64,000 nt of DNA from Desulfogranum marinum (GCF_016918565.1 NZ_JAFFQD010000021.1:1-64000); one strand, 5' to 3'. Numbered from the stretch's first letter, positions 15,925 to 25,540 are shown. Numbers and translations: made by a program. Notes: generated from the letters alone by a model not told the origin.

Positions 15925-18323
15925 GCAAAAGTATAATCGCACCTGGTATGAGGCTGCATATGGCCCTGGTGCTGATTTCTGCTGCCTTGATCGGGTTTCA
16001 ACTGGAGCAGATGCAGTTATTGGCCATGATACAATGGCACCACTTCGCTTATTTGGTTATCTCGGTTGCTTTGCTTGGTTTTGGTGCAAGCGGTACATGT
16101 ATAGCTCTCTTTCGTCCTTTTTTGTTGCGTAACCTGGATTGGCTGCTGCCTGTTTTACTCTTTGTTTGCGCTTTGCTCATGGCTTGTGCGCTACCCTTTT
16201 CAAAGGGGATGATTGAGACGTTCGATATTTTTTTTGTTGTGGTGGAACCTGTACAGTCCATCTCTCTTCTGCTCAGCCAGGCTATCTATTTGCTGGTCTT
16301 TTTTTTCGGTGCCTTGCCCATAGGCCTGGTTTTTATTGCCCATAGCCACCGGATTAACAGTCTCTATAGTGCGAACCTGGTTGGATCCGGGCTCGGCGGT
16401 GTGGGAGCGGTATTTTTCATGGGGTTTCTTTGGCCGCTGGATCTTCCAGCCGTGACAGCCTTCCTGCCCTGGGCGGCGGGGTGCCTGGTGGCTACAGAAG
16501 TCAGGCGCATACTCGTCTGCAGTACCGGTTTGCTCAGCTTGGTAGGTATTGTCGTATTGCTCGTTCAGCCCCAGCAAACTCGATTCTCCGAGTACAAGGA
16601 TATCAGGCGTATTCTGGATATCCCTGGTGCTGCAATAGTGGCTGCGCAGCCCGATCCGCAAGGGCAAGTGCATTTGGTACGCGCTCCGACTCTGCGCTAT
16701 GCTCCAGGACTAAGCTTGACCTATACCAAAGAAATACCGGAAGTCAGCGGCGTTGTCCTCATCAATGGAGATTGGTTTGGCGTGGTTAACGATGCTCCTC
16801 CTCGTTTTTACCAGGCAACCACTACTGCTCTTCCTTACGCCATCTCTATGCGAGAACGAGTACTCCTTTTGCAGGCTGGAACAGGAGCAGAGATTACGCT
16901 GGCTCAAGAGAAGGGAGCAACAACGATTACGGCGGTAGAACCGCACCAGAAGGCCGCCAGACTTTCATGGTCGGGTTTTGGGTTGAATAGCCCATTTACG
17001 AATCAAGAGCATCAGCAGGAATACGTGTTTGTCCAGCCTCGAACGTGGCTTGCCCGAAACCAGACAAAGTATGATTTAATAACACTGCCCGTCGTAGGCC
17101 GTTTTGGAGGGGGATCAGGGGTAATGGCGCTGCAGGAGCAGTACCTCCTTACCAAAGAGGCTATAACAGAAATGTGGCATAGTCTCTCAGTTAAAGGCGT
17201 TCTTCAGATATCCACCTGGGTCGATACGCCAAGCCGCAACACACTGCGTTTGGCAGCAACAATCCGCGAAGTGTTGGAAGAACAGGGAGTGAACCCGGCC
17301 CTGCATACAGTGGCTCTTCGTAGCTGGAACCTGGTGACGTTTATTGTGAAACGCTCAAAGCTTACCAGCGGTGAGATAGAACAGGTTCGAGTCTTTTGCA
17401 ATGATCTGCAATTTGATCCAATACTTTTACCCGGTCTGCAGACTGAAGAGCGGCAACGCTATCATACCATTGCGGATCCTGATTTTTTTTCAAACCTGGA
17501 TATGCTCTCCTCCCCCTCCTTGCGACAGATATTGTATGCGGGGTATGCGTATGATATCCAGCCAACCAGCGATGGAAGGCCGTTTTTTTCCCAGTTTCTT
17601 CGCTGGCAATCACTACCGGATCTTACTCGCCTGTTTGGTGAGCGATCAGTCTCTTTTTTAGAACTGGGATATCTCGTAGTGCTCGTCAGCTTCCTCCAGG
17701 CGACGGTGGCGGCGATTGTACTGATTCTTTTGCCGTTACTCCATGTCGGAAGACCTGGGGATAGAAGGTTACAGGGATGGGCTGTACTTTATTTCGGCGC
17801 CCTGGGGCTGGGGTATATGTTTTTTGAGATTATGTTGATATATAAACTGACCCTGTTTTTCGGTCATCCGCTCTATGCTGCTGCAGCAGGAATCAGCAGT
17901 CTTTTAATTTTCTCCGGTGTAGGCAGCCGTCTCTCGTCATGGGTTTCGAGCCAGGGTGTTGGCCTGGCTCCGATTGCTCTGGTCGCCGGCATACTGCTTT
18001 TGCTATACAGCCGGATTCTGTCGCCAATACTTTCTTGGGCCATGGTCGGCTCAGCGGTCTGGAAATCTATTGTTTTTTTACTGGTTATTACCCCGCCTGG
18101 TATCATCATGGGGATGCCGTTTCCCCTTGGTCTCGCGCAGCTGGCAGGGCAGAGTAAAAGGCAGGCAGCATGGGCCTGGGGGATAAATGGGTGTTCTTCA
18201 GTTGTGTCTGCCGGGCTGGCAACCATCGTGGCTGTGGAATTCGGGTTTTCGGTAGTCCTGGTCATGGCCGGTTGTGCATATGTGTTGGCTGCGGTGGCAG
18301 CTCTCTTGAAAAGTCAGCCATAA
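15921..18323 (+). CDS. Spermidine synthase-like domain in a polytopic membrane protein
   Basis: An 800-residue three-part protein. The N-terminal part (about 1-215) has six or more membrane helices, the middle (about 280-440) is a Rossmann methyltransferase/aminopropyltransferase fold (VLLLQAGTGAEITLAQEKG, then ITAVEPH), and the C-terminal part (about 570-800) has seven or so further helices. Proteins of this build are often annotated as fused MFS/spermidine synthase. The loop LLQAGTGAE lacks the classical GGGDGG of true spermidine synthases, so polyamine synthesis is doubtful. It is coupled to the PIMT gene by a 4-bp overlap. Confidence 0.82.
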   Translation: MSKSIIAPGMRLHMALVLISAALIGFQLEQMQLLAMIQWHHFAYLVISVALLGFGASGTCIALFRPFLLRNLDWLLPVLLFVCALLMACALPFSKGMIETFDIFFVVVEPVQSISLLLSQAIYLLVFFFGALPIGLVFIAHSHRINSLYSANLVGSGLGGVGAVFFMGFLWPLDLPAVTAFLPWAAGCLVATEVRRILVCSTGLLSLVGIVVLLVQPQQTRFSEYKDIRRILDIPGAAIVAAQPDPQGQVHLVRAPTLRYAPGLSLTYTKEIPEVSGVVLINGDWFGVVNDAPPRFYQATTTALPYAISMRERVLLLQAGTGAEITLAQEKGATTITAVEPHQKAARLSWSGFGLNSPFTNQEHQQEYVFVQPRTWLARNQTKYDLITLPVVGRFGGGSGVMALQEQYLLTKEAITEMWHSLSVKGVLQISTWVDTPSRNTLRLAATIREVLEEQGVNPALHTVALRSWNLVTFIVKRSKLTSGEIEQVRVFCNDLQFDPILLPGLQTEERQRYHTIADPDFFSNLDMLSSPSLRQILYAGYAYDIQPTSDGRPFFSQFLRWQSLPDLTRLFGERSVSFLELGYLVVLVSFLQATVAAIVLILLPLLHVGRPGDRRLQGWAVLYFGALGLGYMFFEIMLIYKLTLFFGHPLYAAAAGISSLLIFSGVGSRLSSWVSSQGVGLAPIALVAGILLLLYSRILSPILSWAMVGSAVWKSIVFLLVITPPGIIMGMPFPLGLAQLAGQSKRQAAWAWGINGCSSVVSAGLATIVAVEFGFSVVLVMAGCAYVLAAVAALLKSQP

Positions 18324-18344
18324 TGCGGATTTGTTCAATTTACT

Positions 18345-18362
18345 ATTGTAAGCGAAGTCTGG
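18345..18362 (+). repeat. Possible diverged 18-bp unit in the DUF2459 leader
   Basis: TTGTAAGCGAAGTCTGGG keeps the core GTAAGCGAAG of the nested unit and matches it at about 13 of 18 positions. It falls between the previous stop codon and the preferred GTG start. It could be chance. Confidence 0.3.
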
Positions 18363-18412
18363 GTACTATGAATCTATTAAGGCTGCTATTTGCATCATTT
18401 CGGAGGAAAGAT

Positions 18413-19078
18413 GTGAGGAAGCTGTTAGCCAAAGTACTGCCTTTCGTTATAGTAATACTGGTAAATGGCTGCGCAGTGCAACCTAATGCATTATTCCCTC
18501 CCCAAGAGGATGAGGAGAAAAAGATAATATTTCTGGTCAATCATGGCTGGCACGCAGGGATTGTTGTAAAACGTAGCGATATTATGCACTCAGACTGGCC
18601 AAAAACCGATGTATTCGCTGATATGGATTATGTAGAAATCGGCTGGGGAGATAGAGCATATTATACCTCTCCCGACCCCGGATCGGGACTTGCTGCCAAG
18701 GCTTTGTTGTTGCCGACCTCAAGTGTTGTGCACCTGGTTGGTTTTCGAGGACAACCTGAGAACTATTTTCCATACAGCGAGATCGTCAAGTTACAGCTTT
18801 CCGTACCGGGATTCGAGAAAATGATCCGCTGTATATCAAAAAGCTTCTCGCGTGATAAATCTGGTTCGGCAGTTGCTTTGGGTCATGGAAATTACGGCAC
18901 CAGTCAGTTCTATGCATCAGAGGAAACCTATCATCTTTTCAAGACATGCAACACCTGGACAGAAACTATCCTGCAGAGCGCTGGGTGCCCTGTCAACTCT
19001 TCTATAACGGTGAACGGTCTAATGTCTCAGGTACGCCGATTTGGAGAAGTTATACAGGTAAAATCTGAACCACGGTAA
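18413..19078 (+). CDS. DUF2459-family lipoprotein
   Basis: Starting at the GTG at 18413, which follows GGAGG by 6 nt, the protein (221 residues) opens with a good lipoprotein signal (RKLLAKVLPFVIVILVNGC). Earlier ATGs at 18323 and 18368 would bury that signal behind about 15-30 extra residues. The body fits DUF2459: NHGWHAGIVVKRSDI, EIGWGDRAYYTSPDPG, ALGHGNYGTSQFYASEETYHLF and the late TCNTWTETIL. Family members are envelope proteins of unknown function, possibly hydrolases of the NlpC-like kind given the conserved His and Cys. It is downstream of the spermidine-synthase-like gene. Confidence 0.8.
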   Translation: MRKLLAKVLPFVIVILVNGCAVQPNALFPPQEDEEKKIIFLVNHGWHAGIVVKRSDIMHSDWPKTDVFADMDYVEIGWGDRAYYTSPDPGSGLAAKALLLPTSSVVHLVGFRGQPENYFPYSEIVKLQLSVPGFEKMIRCISKSFSRDKSGSAVALGHGNYGTSQFYASEETYHLFKTCNTWTETILQSAGCPVNSSITVNGLMSQVRRFGEVIQVKSEPR

Positions 19079-19234
19079 AGAAAATGAATAGATAATAGTC
19101 TATGCCTGTTTGGGCAGAAAAATAGAGAATGGTATTGGCATATTTTTCTATGAGTCCACAGAGTAGAGGTGCTTACAGCAGGTTTATCCAGATTCCCATA
19201 TTTGTGTTTAATAACTGTGATTAGGGGTATCTTG

Positions 19235-19385
19235 AATCATTCTATTTTTGGCACAAGCTTGAGGCATGCCCAAAAAAATACCGCAAGCATATCATTCATA
19301 TTGGAGTCTTATTTCGAGGATATTTTTTTTGGGCATAACGAGGGAAGCGCTACACTCCGAGAGATCGGGCGAAAAAGTAATTATG
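19235..19385. repeat. Family-1 element, copy D, degenerate
   Basis: It shares GAGGCATGCC, the A-run, AGCATAT, GAGGATATTTTTTTT, GGCATAACGA and GAGATCGGGCGAAAA in the order seen in copies A and B. A nested-unit variant lies at 19341-19359 (AGGGAAGCGCTACACTCCG), with a shortened second one near 19311. The ends are no longer clear. The ORF that spans it (19169-19495) is composed of repeat sequence and is not called. Confidence 0.65.
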
Positions 19386-19499
19386 CAAGATGGTCTATAG
19401 CTTTCGGCACAATGGGTGCTGTGGGCAGCTCAATGGGGGCAGGCCTGGACGATGGTCCAGGCGGGTGGTTTGGCGAAACTGCCGTTTCACCATAAGTGT

Positions 19500-19797
19500 G
19501 TGTAAGGTGTTTTTTCTCTGGAACTGTTCGTAAATAAATTGAATATTGCGCTCATGTATAGGTTGGATTTTGACGATCTAATTGAACAAAGCCGCAGGTG
19601 TAGTTGTGCTAGGTTGAGGATTTTGTGAGTGAAGATCAGTCAAAGATGACCTGAAGATGCGATGTGAGCGATTCAAGTTGTTTCAGCACAACTCCTTAGG
19701 CCTGACACCTTGCAAGCAACGTCGCACATGAAATTACGCTGCCCTCTCTATAATCCGTCCGCGATACGTTGTCGCTAATTCGAAAGGATAGACACCC
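19500..19797. other. Intergenic region without recognisable feature
   Basis: About 300 bp between repeat copy D and the glutamate-synthase-like gene. No ORF with a ribosome site, terminator hairpin or operator palindrome was found. The promoter of the downstream gene must lie here. Confidence 0.5.
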
Positions 19798-21339
19798 ATG
19801 TGGTTTTGGATATTTGTTGGCATAGGGCTTTTTCTACTCCTCATAGTCATCTACGACTTGGTGCAAACCAAGCACTCAATTCTTCGCAATTTTCCCATTG
19901 TCGGCCATTGCAGGTATTTGCTCGAAACAGTCGGGCCGGAGTTAAGGCAATACATTGTGACCGACAACGATGAAGAACGACCGTTTTCGCGCGATCAGCG
20001 GCGCTGGATCTATGCGTCCTCGAAAAACGCCAACAACTATTTTGGATTCGGAACGGATAATGACCTGGAGCAGTCGCCAAATTACCTGATTATCAAACAG
20101 GCCATGTTTCCGTTGCCTACTCCTAAGAGTAGTGACCCAGGTTTTGATCCGCAGTATCCGTTACCGTGTGCCAAAGTGATGGGTGGGCGACGTGGAAGAA
20201 AACACGCCTTTCGTCCCGCTTCGGTCGTGAATATCTCGGCGATGAGTTTTGGAGCGCTCAGCGCCCCAGCGATCGAAGCGCTGAATCGCGGTGCAAAGAT
20301 AGTTCAGTGTCTCCATAATACGGGTGAGGGGGGTGTCTCGCCATATCATTTGCATGGAGGGGACTTGATTTGGCAAATCGGTACAGGGTATTTTGGATGT
20401 CGTGACTCGCACGGCAATTTTGATCTCAATAGACTGGTGGAGACCGTTCACGCAAGCCCTATCCGTGCGATCGAAATCAAGCTGAGTCAAGGCGCAAAGC
20501 CCGGCTTGGGCGGGTTGTTGCCTGCCGCTAAAATTACTCCCGAGATTGCAGCTATTCGCGGCATTCCAATAGGCATCGACTGCGCCAGCCCCAACTACCA
20601 CAGTGCATTTCAAGATGTTGACAGCATGCTCGATTTTGTGGAATTGATCGCTGACAAGACGGGCCTGCCGGTAGGCATCAAAGCAGCGGTTGGCGAATCG
20701 GTTTTCTGGCAAGAGTTGGCTGAGGCTATGTCAACAACTGATCGCGGCGTCGACTTTATCACTATCGATGGTGGCGAAGGGGGCACCGGTGCAGCACCGT
20801 TGACATTCAGCGATCACGTCGCGCTACCTTTTAAAATAGGCATGAGCAAGGTTTATAGCGTGTTTGCCGAATCCGATCTCCATCATGACCTTGTGTTCAT
20901 CGGTTCAGGTAAACTGGGGCTTCCCGAATCGGCACTGTTTGCTTTTGCATTGGGGTGCGACATGATCAACGTTGCCCGCGAAGCAATGCTGTCGATTGGT
21001 TGCATACAGGCACAGCGGTGTCATACCGGACATTGTCCTACAGGTATAGCCACCCAAAATCGCTGGTTGATGAGAGGCTTGGAACCGACATCCAAAGCGG
21101 CCCGAATGGCGAATTATGTTGTGACACTCCGCAAGGAGCTAACATATCTCTCCCGTGCCTGTGGCATTTGCCATCCCGGCCTGATCACCTGCGACCATTT
21201 AGAAATCCTCGATAACAGCTTCAGGTCTACAGCTTTGCAAGAACTCTTTGGATACCAACCCAACTGGGGGCTGCCCGATGAGACAGACACAGAGGCAATT
21301 ATACGGTTGGTTTTGGATGATGGGCATCGAAGCGCATAA
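19798..21339 (+). CDS. FMN-binding glutamate synthase-family protein (stand-alone GltB central domain)
   Basis: A 513-residue protein with one N-terminal membrane helix (WFWIFVGIGLFLLLIVIYDLV) followed by the FMN/Fe-S domain of glutamate synthase. Visible marks are NISAMSFGALSAPAIEALNRGAK, HNTGEGGVSPYH, EIKLSQGAKPGLGG, FITIDGGEGGTGAAP and the Cys cluster CHTGHCPTGIATQ near 408. It lacks the glutaminase domain and the GXGXG C-terminal domain of GltB, so it is not a complete glutamate synthase; its donor and acceptor are unknown. It stands alone, and its codon use looks richer in G/C third positions than its neighbours, which may mean a different origin. Confidence 0.88.
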   Translation: MWFWIFVGIGLFLLLIVIYDLVQTKHSILRNFPIVGHCRYLLETVGPELRQYIVTDNDEERPFSRDQRRWIYASSKNANNYFGFGTDNDLEQSPNYLIIKQAMFPLPTPKSSDPGFDPQYPLPCAKVMGGRRGRKHAFRPASVVNISAMSFGALSAPAIEALNRGAKIVQCLHNTGEGGVSPYHLHGGDLIWQIGTGYFGCRDSHGNFDLNRLVETVHASPIRAIEIKLSQGAKPGLGGLLPAAKITPEIAAIRGIPIGIDCASPNYHSAFQDVDSMLDFVELIADKTGLPVGIKAAVGESVFWQELAEAMSTTDRGVDFITIDGGEGGTGAAPLTFSDHVALPFKIGMSKVYSVFAESDLHHDLVFIGSGKLGLPESALFAFALGCDMINVAREAMLSIGCIQAQRCHTGHCPTGIATQNRWLMRGLEPTSKAARMANYVVTLRKELTYLSRACGICHPGLITCDHLEILDNSFRSTALQELFGYQPNWGLPDETDTEAIIRLVLDDGHRSA

Positions 21340-21439
21340 ACTAAGACATATGGAAGGAAAAGAATAATCATCTGAAAATATTCTCCTGTGCAGCTTGTTT
21401 TGTGCTAGCCTCCAAATATCGGCGTGTTATGGATTAAAA

Positions 21440-22237
21440 TTACTTATGTTCTGACGTTAAGTTACGGTCAACATTTTTTCTTTTTTGCAGCATTAGAAGA
21501 ATGCTGTAACAGCTGACAGCAGCCAGTAGATGTTTGAGTGAATGACCACTAATAAATCCTTGAGTCATTCGAAATAGTGGTATGTCGTAGAACTCTGCCA
21601 CTTTGGCCAGGATGTACCAACCAAGAGCGGCAAGCAAAAGCCACTGATGCGAGTATTTCTTCTGAAACAAGGTTATCACCGCTGGAATGGTCAGCAAGGG
21701 GACAAGTTGAACCCACAAGTAAGGCCGTAGGTCATCTGTCCAGTGCCAATACATAACAGAGGCAAGACCAATTATTACTGCAGGTGCAAGTGAAAGCGTG
21801 GCTAGTCGGTTGTCTATATATTCCCCTAAAAGAGCAACAAATAGCCCCATGAATCCAATGGTCATTAATAATCTATCCCAAGCCAAAGAATCATTGGTAG
21901 GGTTCAGGTGATAGTATGCAGAGCCAACGCTCACTAAACCAACGCCAGCAAAAAAAACGGTCCACGCGTGGCGAACTGCACCTGCGTCTTTTTGCATACA
22001 AAACCGCAAGCCTAGAATCCCAATGGTTAAAAATGGTAGATTAGACACAACGTTAAAACCGTTTGGTATACCAATGATGTTGCGGGTGTCTGCAAATAAA
22101 TGGTATTCGGTGTTTTGGGCAATGGGGGGCAAGCTCAACAACCAGAGAAGTGAGCCAAAAATAAGAATTAATAAAATGACATGACGCCAACTAAAATTTC
22201 TTGAAACGAGGGGGCGAATAGACTTCGATGAATTCAT
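21440..22237 (-). CDS. Ceramidase-like (CREST superfamily) membrane protein
   Basis: A 265-residue protein with seven hydrophobic helices. The alkaline-ceramidase signature is present: IGIPNGFNVVSNLPFL (about 55-70), SVGSAYYHLNPTNDSLAWDRLLMTIGFMG (metal ligands Ser/His/Asp, about 105-133) and the C-terminal SGHSLKHLLAAVSCY (His pair). Members are zinc-dependent intramembrane hydrolases; the bacterial substrate is usually unknown. It is a single gene between the glutamate-synthase-like gene (convergent) and an intergenic stretch. Confidence 0.78.
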   Translation of the reverse strand: MNSSKSIRPLVSRNFSWRHVILLILIFGSLLWLLSLPPIAQNTEYHLFADTRNIIGIPNGFNVVSNLPFLTIGILGLRFCMQKDAGAVRHAWTVFFAGVGLVSVGSAYYHLNPTNDSLAWDRLLMTIGFMGLFVALLGEYIDNRLATLSLAPAVIIGLASVMYWHWTDDLRPYLWVQLVPLLTIPAVITLFQKKYSHQWLLLAALGWYILAKVAEFYDIPLFRMTQGFISGHSLKHLLAAVSCYSILLMLQKRKNVDRNLTSEHK

Positions 22238-22321
22238 CGCTTCTCTCCAAGTGGTCTAACAATCCTGATGGATCACTTGTAAATAGAGCAGGGACCTGAG
22301 TTAGGTGGTCAATATAATGAA

Positions 22322-22519
22322 ATGAGTAGTGATAGAGCTTTTCTGGATTGGGTACAATTATCTGAAAAAAGGGTTGTCGCTCATTTCGACCGCCCTATTG
22401 TGATGAGAGCTATACATTCTGGATATGAAATATTGATTTTGCCCACGCTACCCGAACGTACTTGTTATCAAGCAAAAAGATCTCTGAAATTACTAGAGCA
22501 CAGCAATGGGCAGACGTAG
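22322..22519 (+). CDS. Doubtful small ORF, 65 residues
   Basis: A 65-residue frame not recognised as any family, with a charged, mixed composition. There is no good ribosome site before the ATG. It may be a real small protein, a gene remnant or noise; it fills part of the gap between two minus-strand genes. Confidence 0.25.
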   Translation: MSSDRAFLDWVQLSEKRVVAHFDRPIVMRAIHSGYEILILPTLPERTCYQAKRSLKLLEHSNGQT

Positions 22520-22544
22520 TCCCCGCTTTCACGGGGACCACGTC
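22513..22544. terminator. Strong hairpin between the ceramidase-like and GlcD-type genes
   Basis: Arms 22513-22525 and 22532-22544 pair over 13 bp with one mismatch around a 6-nt loop. It lies 10 bp past the stop of the minus-strand GlcD gene. The T-rich tail is weak in both directions, so termination is likely but not certain. Confidence 0.5.
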
Positions 22545-22553
22545 TTATACACT

Positions 22554-25385
22554 TTAATTTTTGCCTGTTGTTACTTCATCTACCAGGTACATGATCGACA
22601 TGTAGGGGATACCGAGCTCAGATGTGCAGCCGATTTCACACGTACGGCTGTTTGAATACCCGGCCACAGGGCCCTCCTGTTTGATCACCGGAACCGCTTT
22701 TCTCAGTCCATGAGCGTTCAGATCAGGGATGTGAAAACCTTTGTCTCCGGCAAATCCGCAACAGTTTACATCAGGAGGTAAAACTACCTTTTCTGCACAC
22801 ATTGAGGCAACATCTTTCAAAAGTGCGGCAATGCCCATTTTTTTTGTTGAGCAGGTTTGGTGGATGGCTACGGTCTCCTTTTTAGGAGTAAAATCTAATT
22901 TGTCCAACAGAAATTTATGTACAAATTCGATCGGTTCGTAGAGTTCCAGCTTGCTGTCCATGACTTTACGCATTCGATATAAACAGGGAGATGTGTCACA
23001 CAGTACTGGATACTTGCCCTGTTCGGAAGCGATAAGCAGTGCCTTTTCAAGTTCGCTGGACTTCATGTCTGCTGTTTCGATAAAGCCCTTAGACTCCCAA
23101 GGTGTACCGCAACAGAGGTTTTTCATACCTTCTGGAAAAATGATGCCATAACCCGCTTTTTTGAGTACCCGAATGGTTACCTCGGTCACTGAATCGTTCA
23201 CCGGGTCATCCTTTGCCGGTCCCATGGAGCGTGTAATACAAGCAGGAAAATAGACGACTTTTTTCTCAGCGTGGGCGTTGATCGGGGTCGCTTTTGGTGC
23301 TGATGCGCCTTTAGGCATGGCAGGTGTCCATTGTGGAATGCGATTGCCGCTCACACTACGGGCAGTATCGCATATCTTACCAAAATTTTTGGTACCCAGA
23401 AGACTATGCATACCTCCGACCACCCCAAGTGCCAAGGAAGCACTGCTGCAAACCAGGTCAAGATGATCTCCAGTGAATTTGCCGATTTTTTTGCTAAGCT
23501 TACTGCGATTGGCAGCCCGTATTTGCTTTATATATTTTCCAGTATCAATAGATACCGGGCATGAAGTTTGGCAAAGTCCGTCACCAGCGCAGCTCTCATC
23601 GCCCTCGAAGATAAAACCTTTTTCAAGCTCTGCAAGGCGCTCTGGGTTTTTTCCACTTTTCTTCAGTCTCGTAATCTCTCGCTGGATGACAATACGTTGG
23701 CGGGCGGTGAGGCTGAAATTGTTTGACATGCAGTTAACTTCACAAAAACCACATTCAATACATTTATCAATTATTGGATCGCACTGGGGCAGCGGTTTGA
23801 AATTTTTTAAATAGCACTCAGGATCATCATTAATGATTACACCCGGATTAAGGATAGTATCCGGATCAAAGAGTTGCTTGATTTCCCGCATCAGTTCGTA
23901 GCCTTTCTCGCCCCATTCTTTTTTGACGAATGGTGCCATATTACGACCTGTGCCGTGTTCCGCCTTTAAAGAACCGTCATATTTATCAACAGTCATCTCA
24001 ATGACTGCGTGCATCATTTTTTCGTAACGTTCTACTTCTTTGGGGTCACTGAAGTCCTGATTGAGGATGAAATGGAAATTTCCCTCGAGAGCGTGGCCAT
24101 AAATAACTGCGTCAGTGTACCCATATTCAGCGACGATATCCTGCAGCTCTTTAGTTGCCTCGGCCAGGGTATCCATGTGGTAGGCGACGTCTTCAATCAG
24201 ACAGGTCGTGCCGATTTCACGCATGCCGCCGACAGCAGGAAAGACCCCTTTACGGATATTCCACAACTGTGCGTTTTCAGCGGGGTCAGAAGTGAATTCC
24301 ACGGGACGAAGTGTTGTAAAGTCGTCCAGAATATTTTTGATTTGGGCAATATTTTCAGCGAGTGTATCGTCATCCAAGGCCATGGTCTCTAAAAGGACCG
24401 CAGTGGTTGTTTCATCAAATTGTTTGATGAAATCAGGAATACCCTTTTCGTTCTCCACTGATTTTAATGCCAGTCGGTCAAGTAGCTCTGCGCCATCTAC
24501 CGGTCCTTCTTTGAGTGCTACTGTTGCCCGGCATGCAGTCATGATGTCTGGAAAATAAACCATGGAACTTGCCTTGCAAGGGTAGTTGGGCACGGAACGC
24601 ATCACCACTTCAGAGATGAATGCCAATGCTCCTTCTGAGCCGATCATCAGGTTAATGATAATCTGGAAAGGGTCATCGTAGTCGACAAAAGGATTAATGG
24701 AAAAGCCGGTGGTGTTCTTGATGGAATATTTTTTGCGTATTCGAGCGGCAAATGCTTCATCTGCACGGACCCTGTCACGAATTTCCTCAATTTTTTCAAT
24801 AAATCCCGGGCGTGTTCGTCGAAACGATTCACGGCTGTCGGCATCTGCGGTATCAAGAAGGGTGCCGTCTGCGAAAATAATTTTAGCAGATTCAATAGTT
24901 TGGTAGGCATTTTCATGGGTGCCGCAGTTCATGCCTGAAGCGTTGTTAATAATGATACCGCCAACCATGGCAGAGTTTATGGAAGCAGGATCCGGACCAA
25001 ATTTGCGACCATACGGAGCCAGAATGGTGTTCACCTTTGCTCCTATAATCCCTGGTTGTAGACGAATCTTTTGTCCTTCTTCCAATACTTCGTAGTCTTC
25101 CCACCCATCACTGGCCATGAGCAAAATAGAATCAGAGATGGTTTGGCCGGAAAGAGAGGTACCCGCTGCTTTGAAGGTTACCGGGAGTTTTCTGGACGAT
25201 GCTTCGCGTAGACAAAGCTGCATTTCCTTTTCGTTTGCAACTCGTACCACTACCTGTGGTTCCAATCGGTAAAAACCGCCGTCTGTACCATAGGCGAGGC
25301 GGTGAAGCGTATCGGTAAAGATTCGTTCTTCAGGAATTTGCGTGGATATTGCCTTTACATATTTTTGATATTCAACGTCGATCAT
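22554..25385 (-). CDS. FAD-binding oxidase fused to Fe-S/CCG subunit, D-lactate dehydrogenase-type (GlcD-GlcF fusion)
   Basis: A 943-residue flavo-iron-sulfur dehydrogenase. Domains in order: FAD_binding_4 (PVTFKAAGTSLSGQTISDSI, about 49-68, to about 200), FAD-oxidase C domain (about 215-520, ending GVIINDDPECY), two Fe-S motifs (CIECGFCEVNC at about 541 and CAGDGLCQTSCPVS at about 607) and two CCG domains (CCGTPWESKG and CCGFAGDKGFH). It should oxidise D-lactate or glycolate and pass electrons to the membrane or a soluble carrier. In Desulfovibrio the same functions are two genes beside the lactate permease. A -24/-12 promoter-like sequence lies 155 bp upstream. Confidence 0.9.
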   Translation of the reverse strand: MIDVEYQKYVKAISTQIPEERIFTDTLHRLAYGTDGGFYRLEPQVVVRVANEKEMQLCLREASSRKLPVTFKAAGTSLSGQTISDSILLMASDGWEDYEVLEEGQKIRLQPGIIGAKVNTILAPYGRKFGPDPASINSAMVGGIIINNASGMNCGTHENAYQTIESAKIIFADGTLLDTADADSRESFRRTRPGFIEKIEEIRDRVRADEAFAARIRKKYSIKNTTGFSINPFVDYDDPFQIIINLMIGSEGALAFISEVVMRSVPNYPCKASSMVYFPDIMTACRATVALKEGPVDGAELLDRLALKSVENEKGIPDFIKQFDETTTAVLLETMALDDDTLAENIAQIKNILDDFTTLRPVEFTSDPAENAQLWNIRKGVFPAVGGMREIGTTCLIEDVAYHMDTLAEATKELQDIVAEYGYTDAVIYGHALEGNFHFILNQDFSDPKEVERYEKMMHAVIEMTVDKYDGSLKAEHGTGRNMAPFVKKEWGEKGYELMREIKQLFDPDTILNPGVIINDDPECYLKNFKPLPQCDPIIDKCIECGFCEVNCMSNNFSLTARQRIVIQREITRLKKSGKNPERLAELEKGFIFEGDESCAGDGLCQTSCPVSIDTGKYIKQIRAANRSKLSKKIGKFTGDHLDLVCSSASLALGVVGGMHSLLGTKNFGKICDTARSVSGNRIPQWTPAMPKGASAPKATPINAHAEKKVVYFPACITRSMGPAKDDPVNDSVTEVTIRVLKKAGYGIIFPEGMKNLCCGTPWESKGFIETADMKSSELEKALLIASEQGKYPVLCDTSPCLYRMRKVMDSKLELYEPIEFVHKFLLDKLDFTPKKETVAIHQTCSTKKMGIAALLKDVASMCAEKVVLPPDVNCCGFAGDKGFHIPDLNAHGLRKAVPVIKQEGPVAGYSNSRTCEIGCTSELGIPYMSIMYLVDEVTTGKN

Positions 25386-25540
25386 GGCTGCCTCTCCATA
25401 AATATTGGATAAATTTCAGCGTGTTGCGGTGTGCTAAATGTATTGATAAATCATCGATTGATAGTCAGATTTTGTAAAAAAAACTTCCATTGTTCGATGA
25501 GATCACCCGAATCTGACCTAAATGTTTAATGTGGTAAATA

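Noticed and set aside
19169-19495. 108-codon ORF with ARWSIAFGTMGAVGSSMGAG-like end
   Set aside because: Its middle is family-1 repeat copy D and it has no ribosome site; likely an accidental frame.
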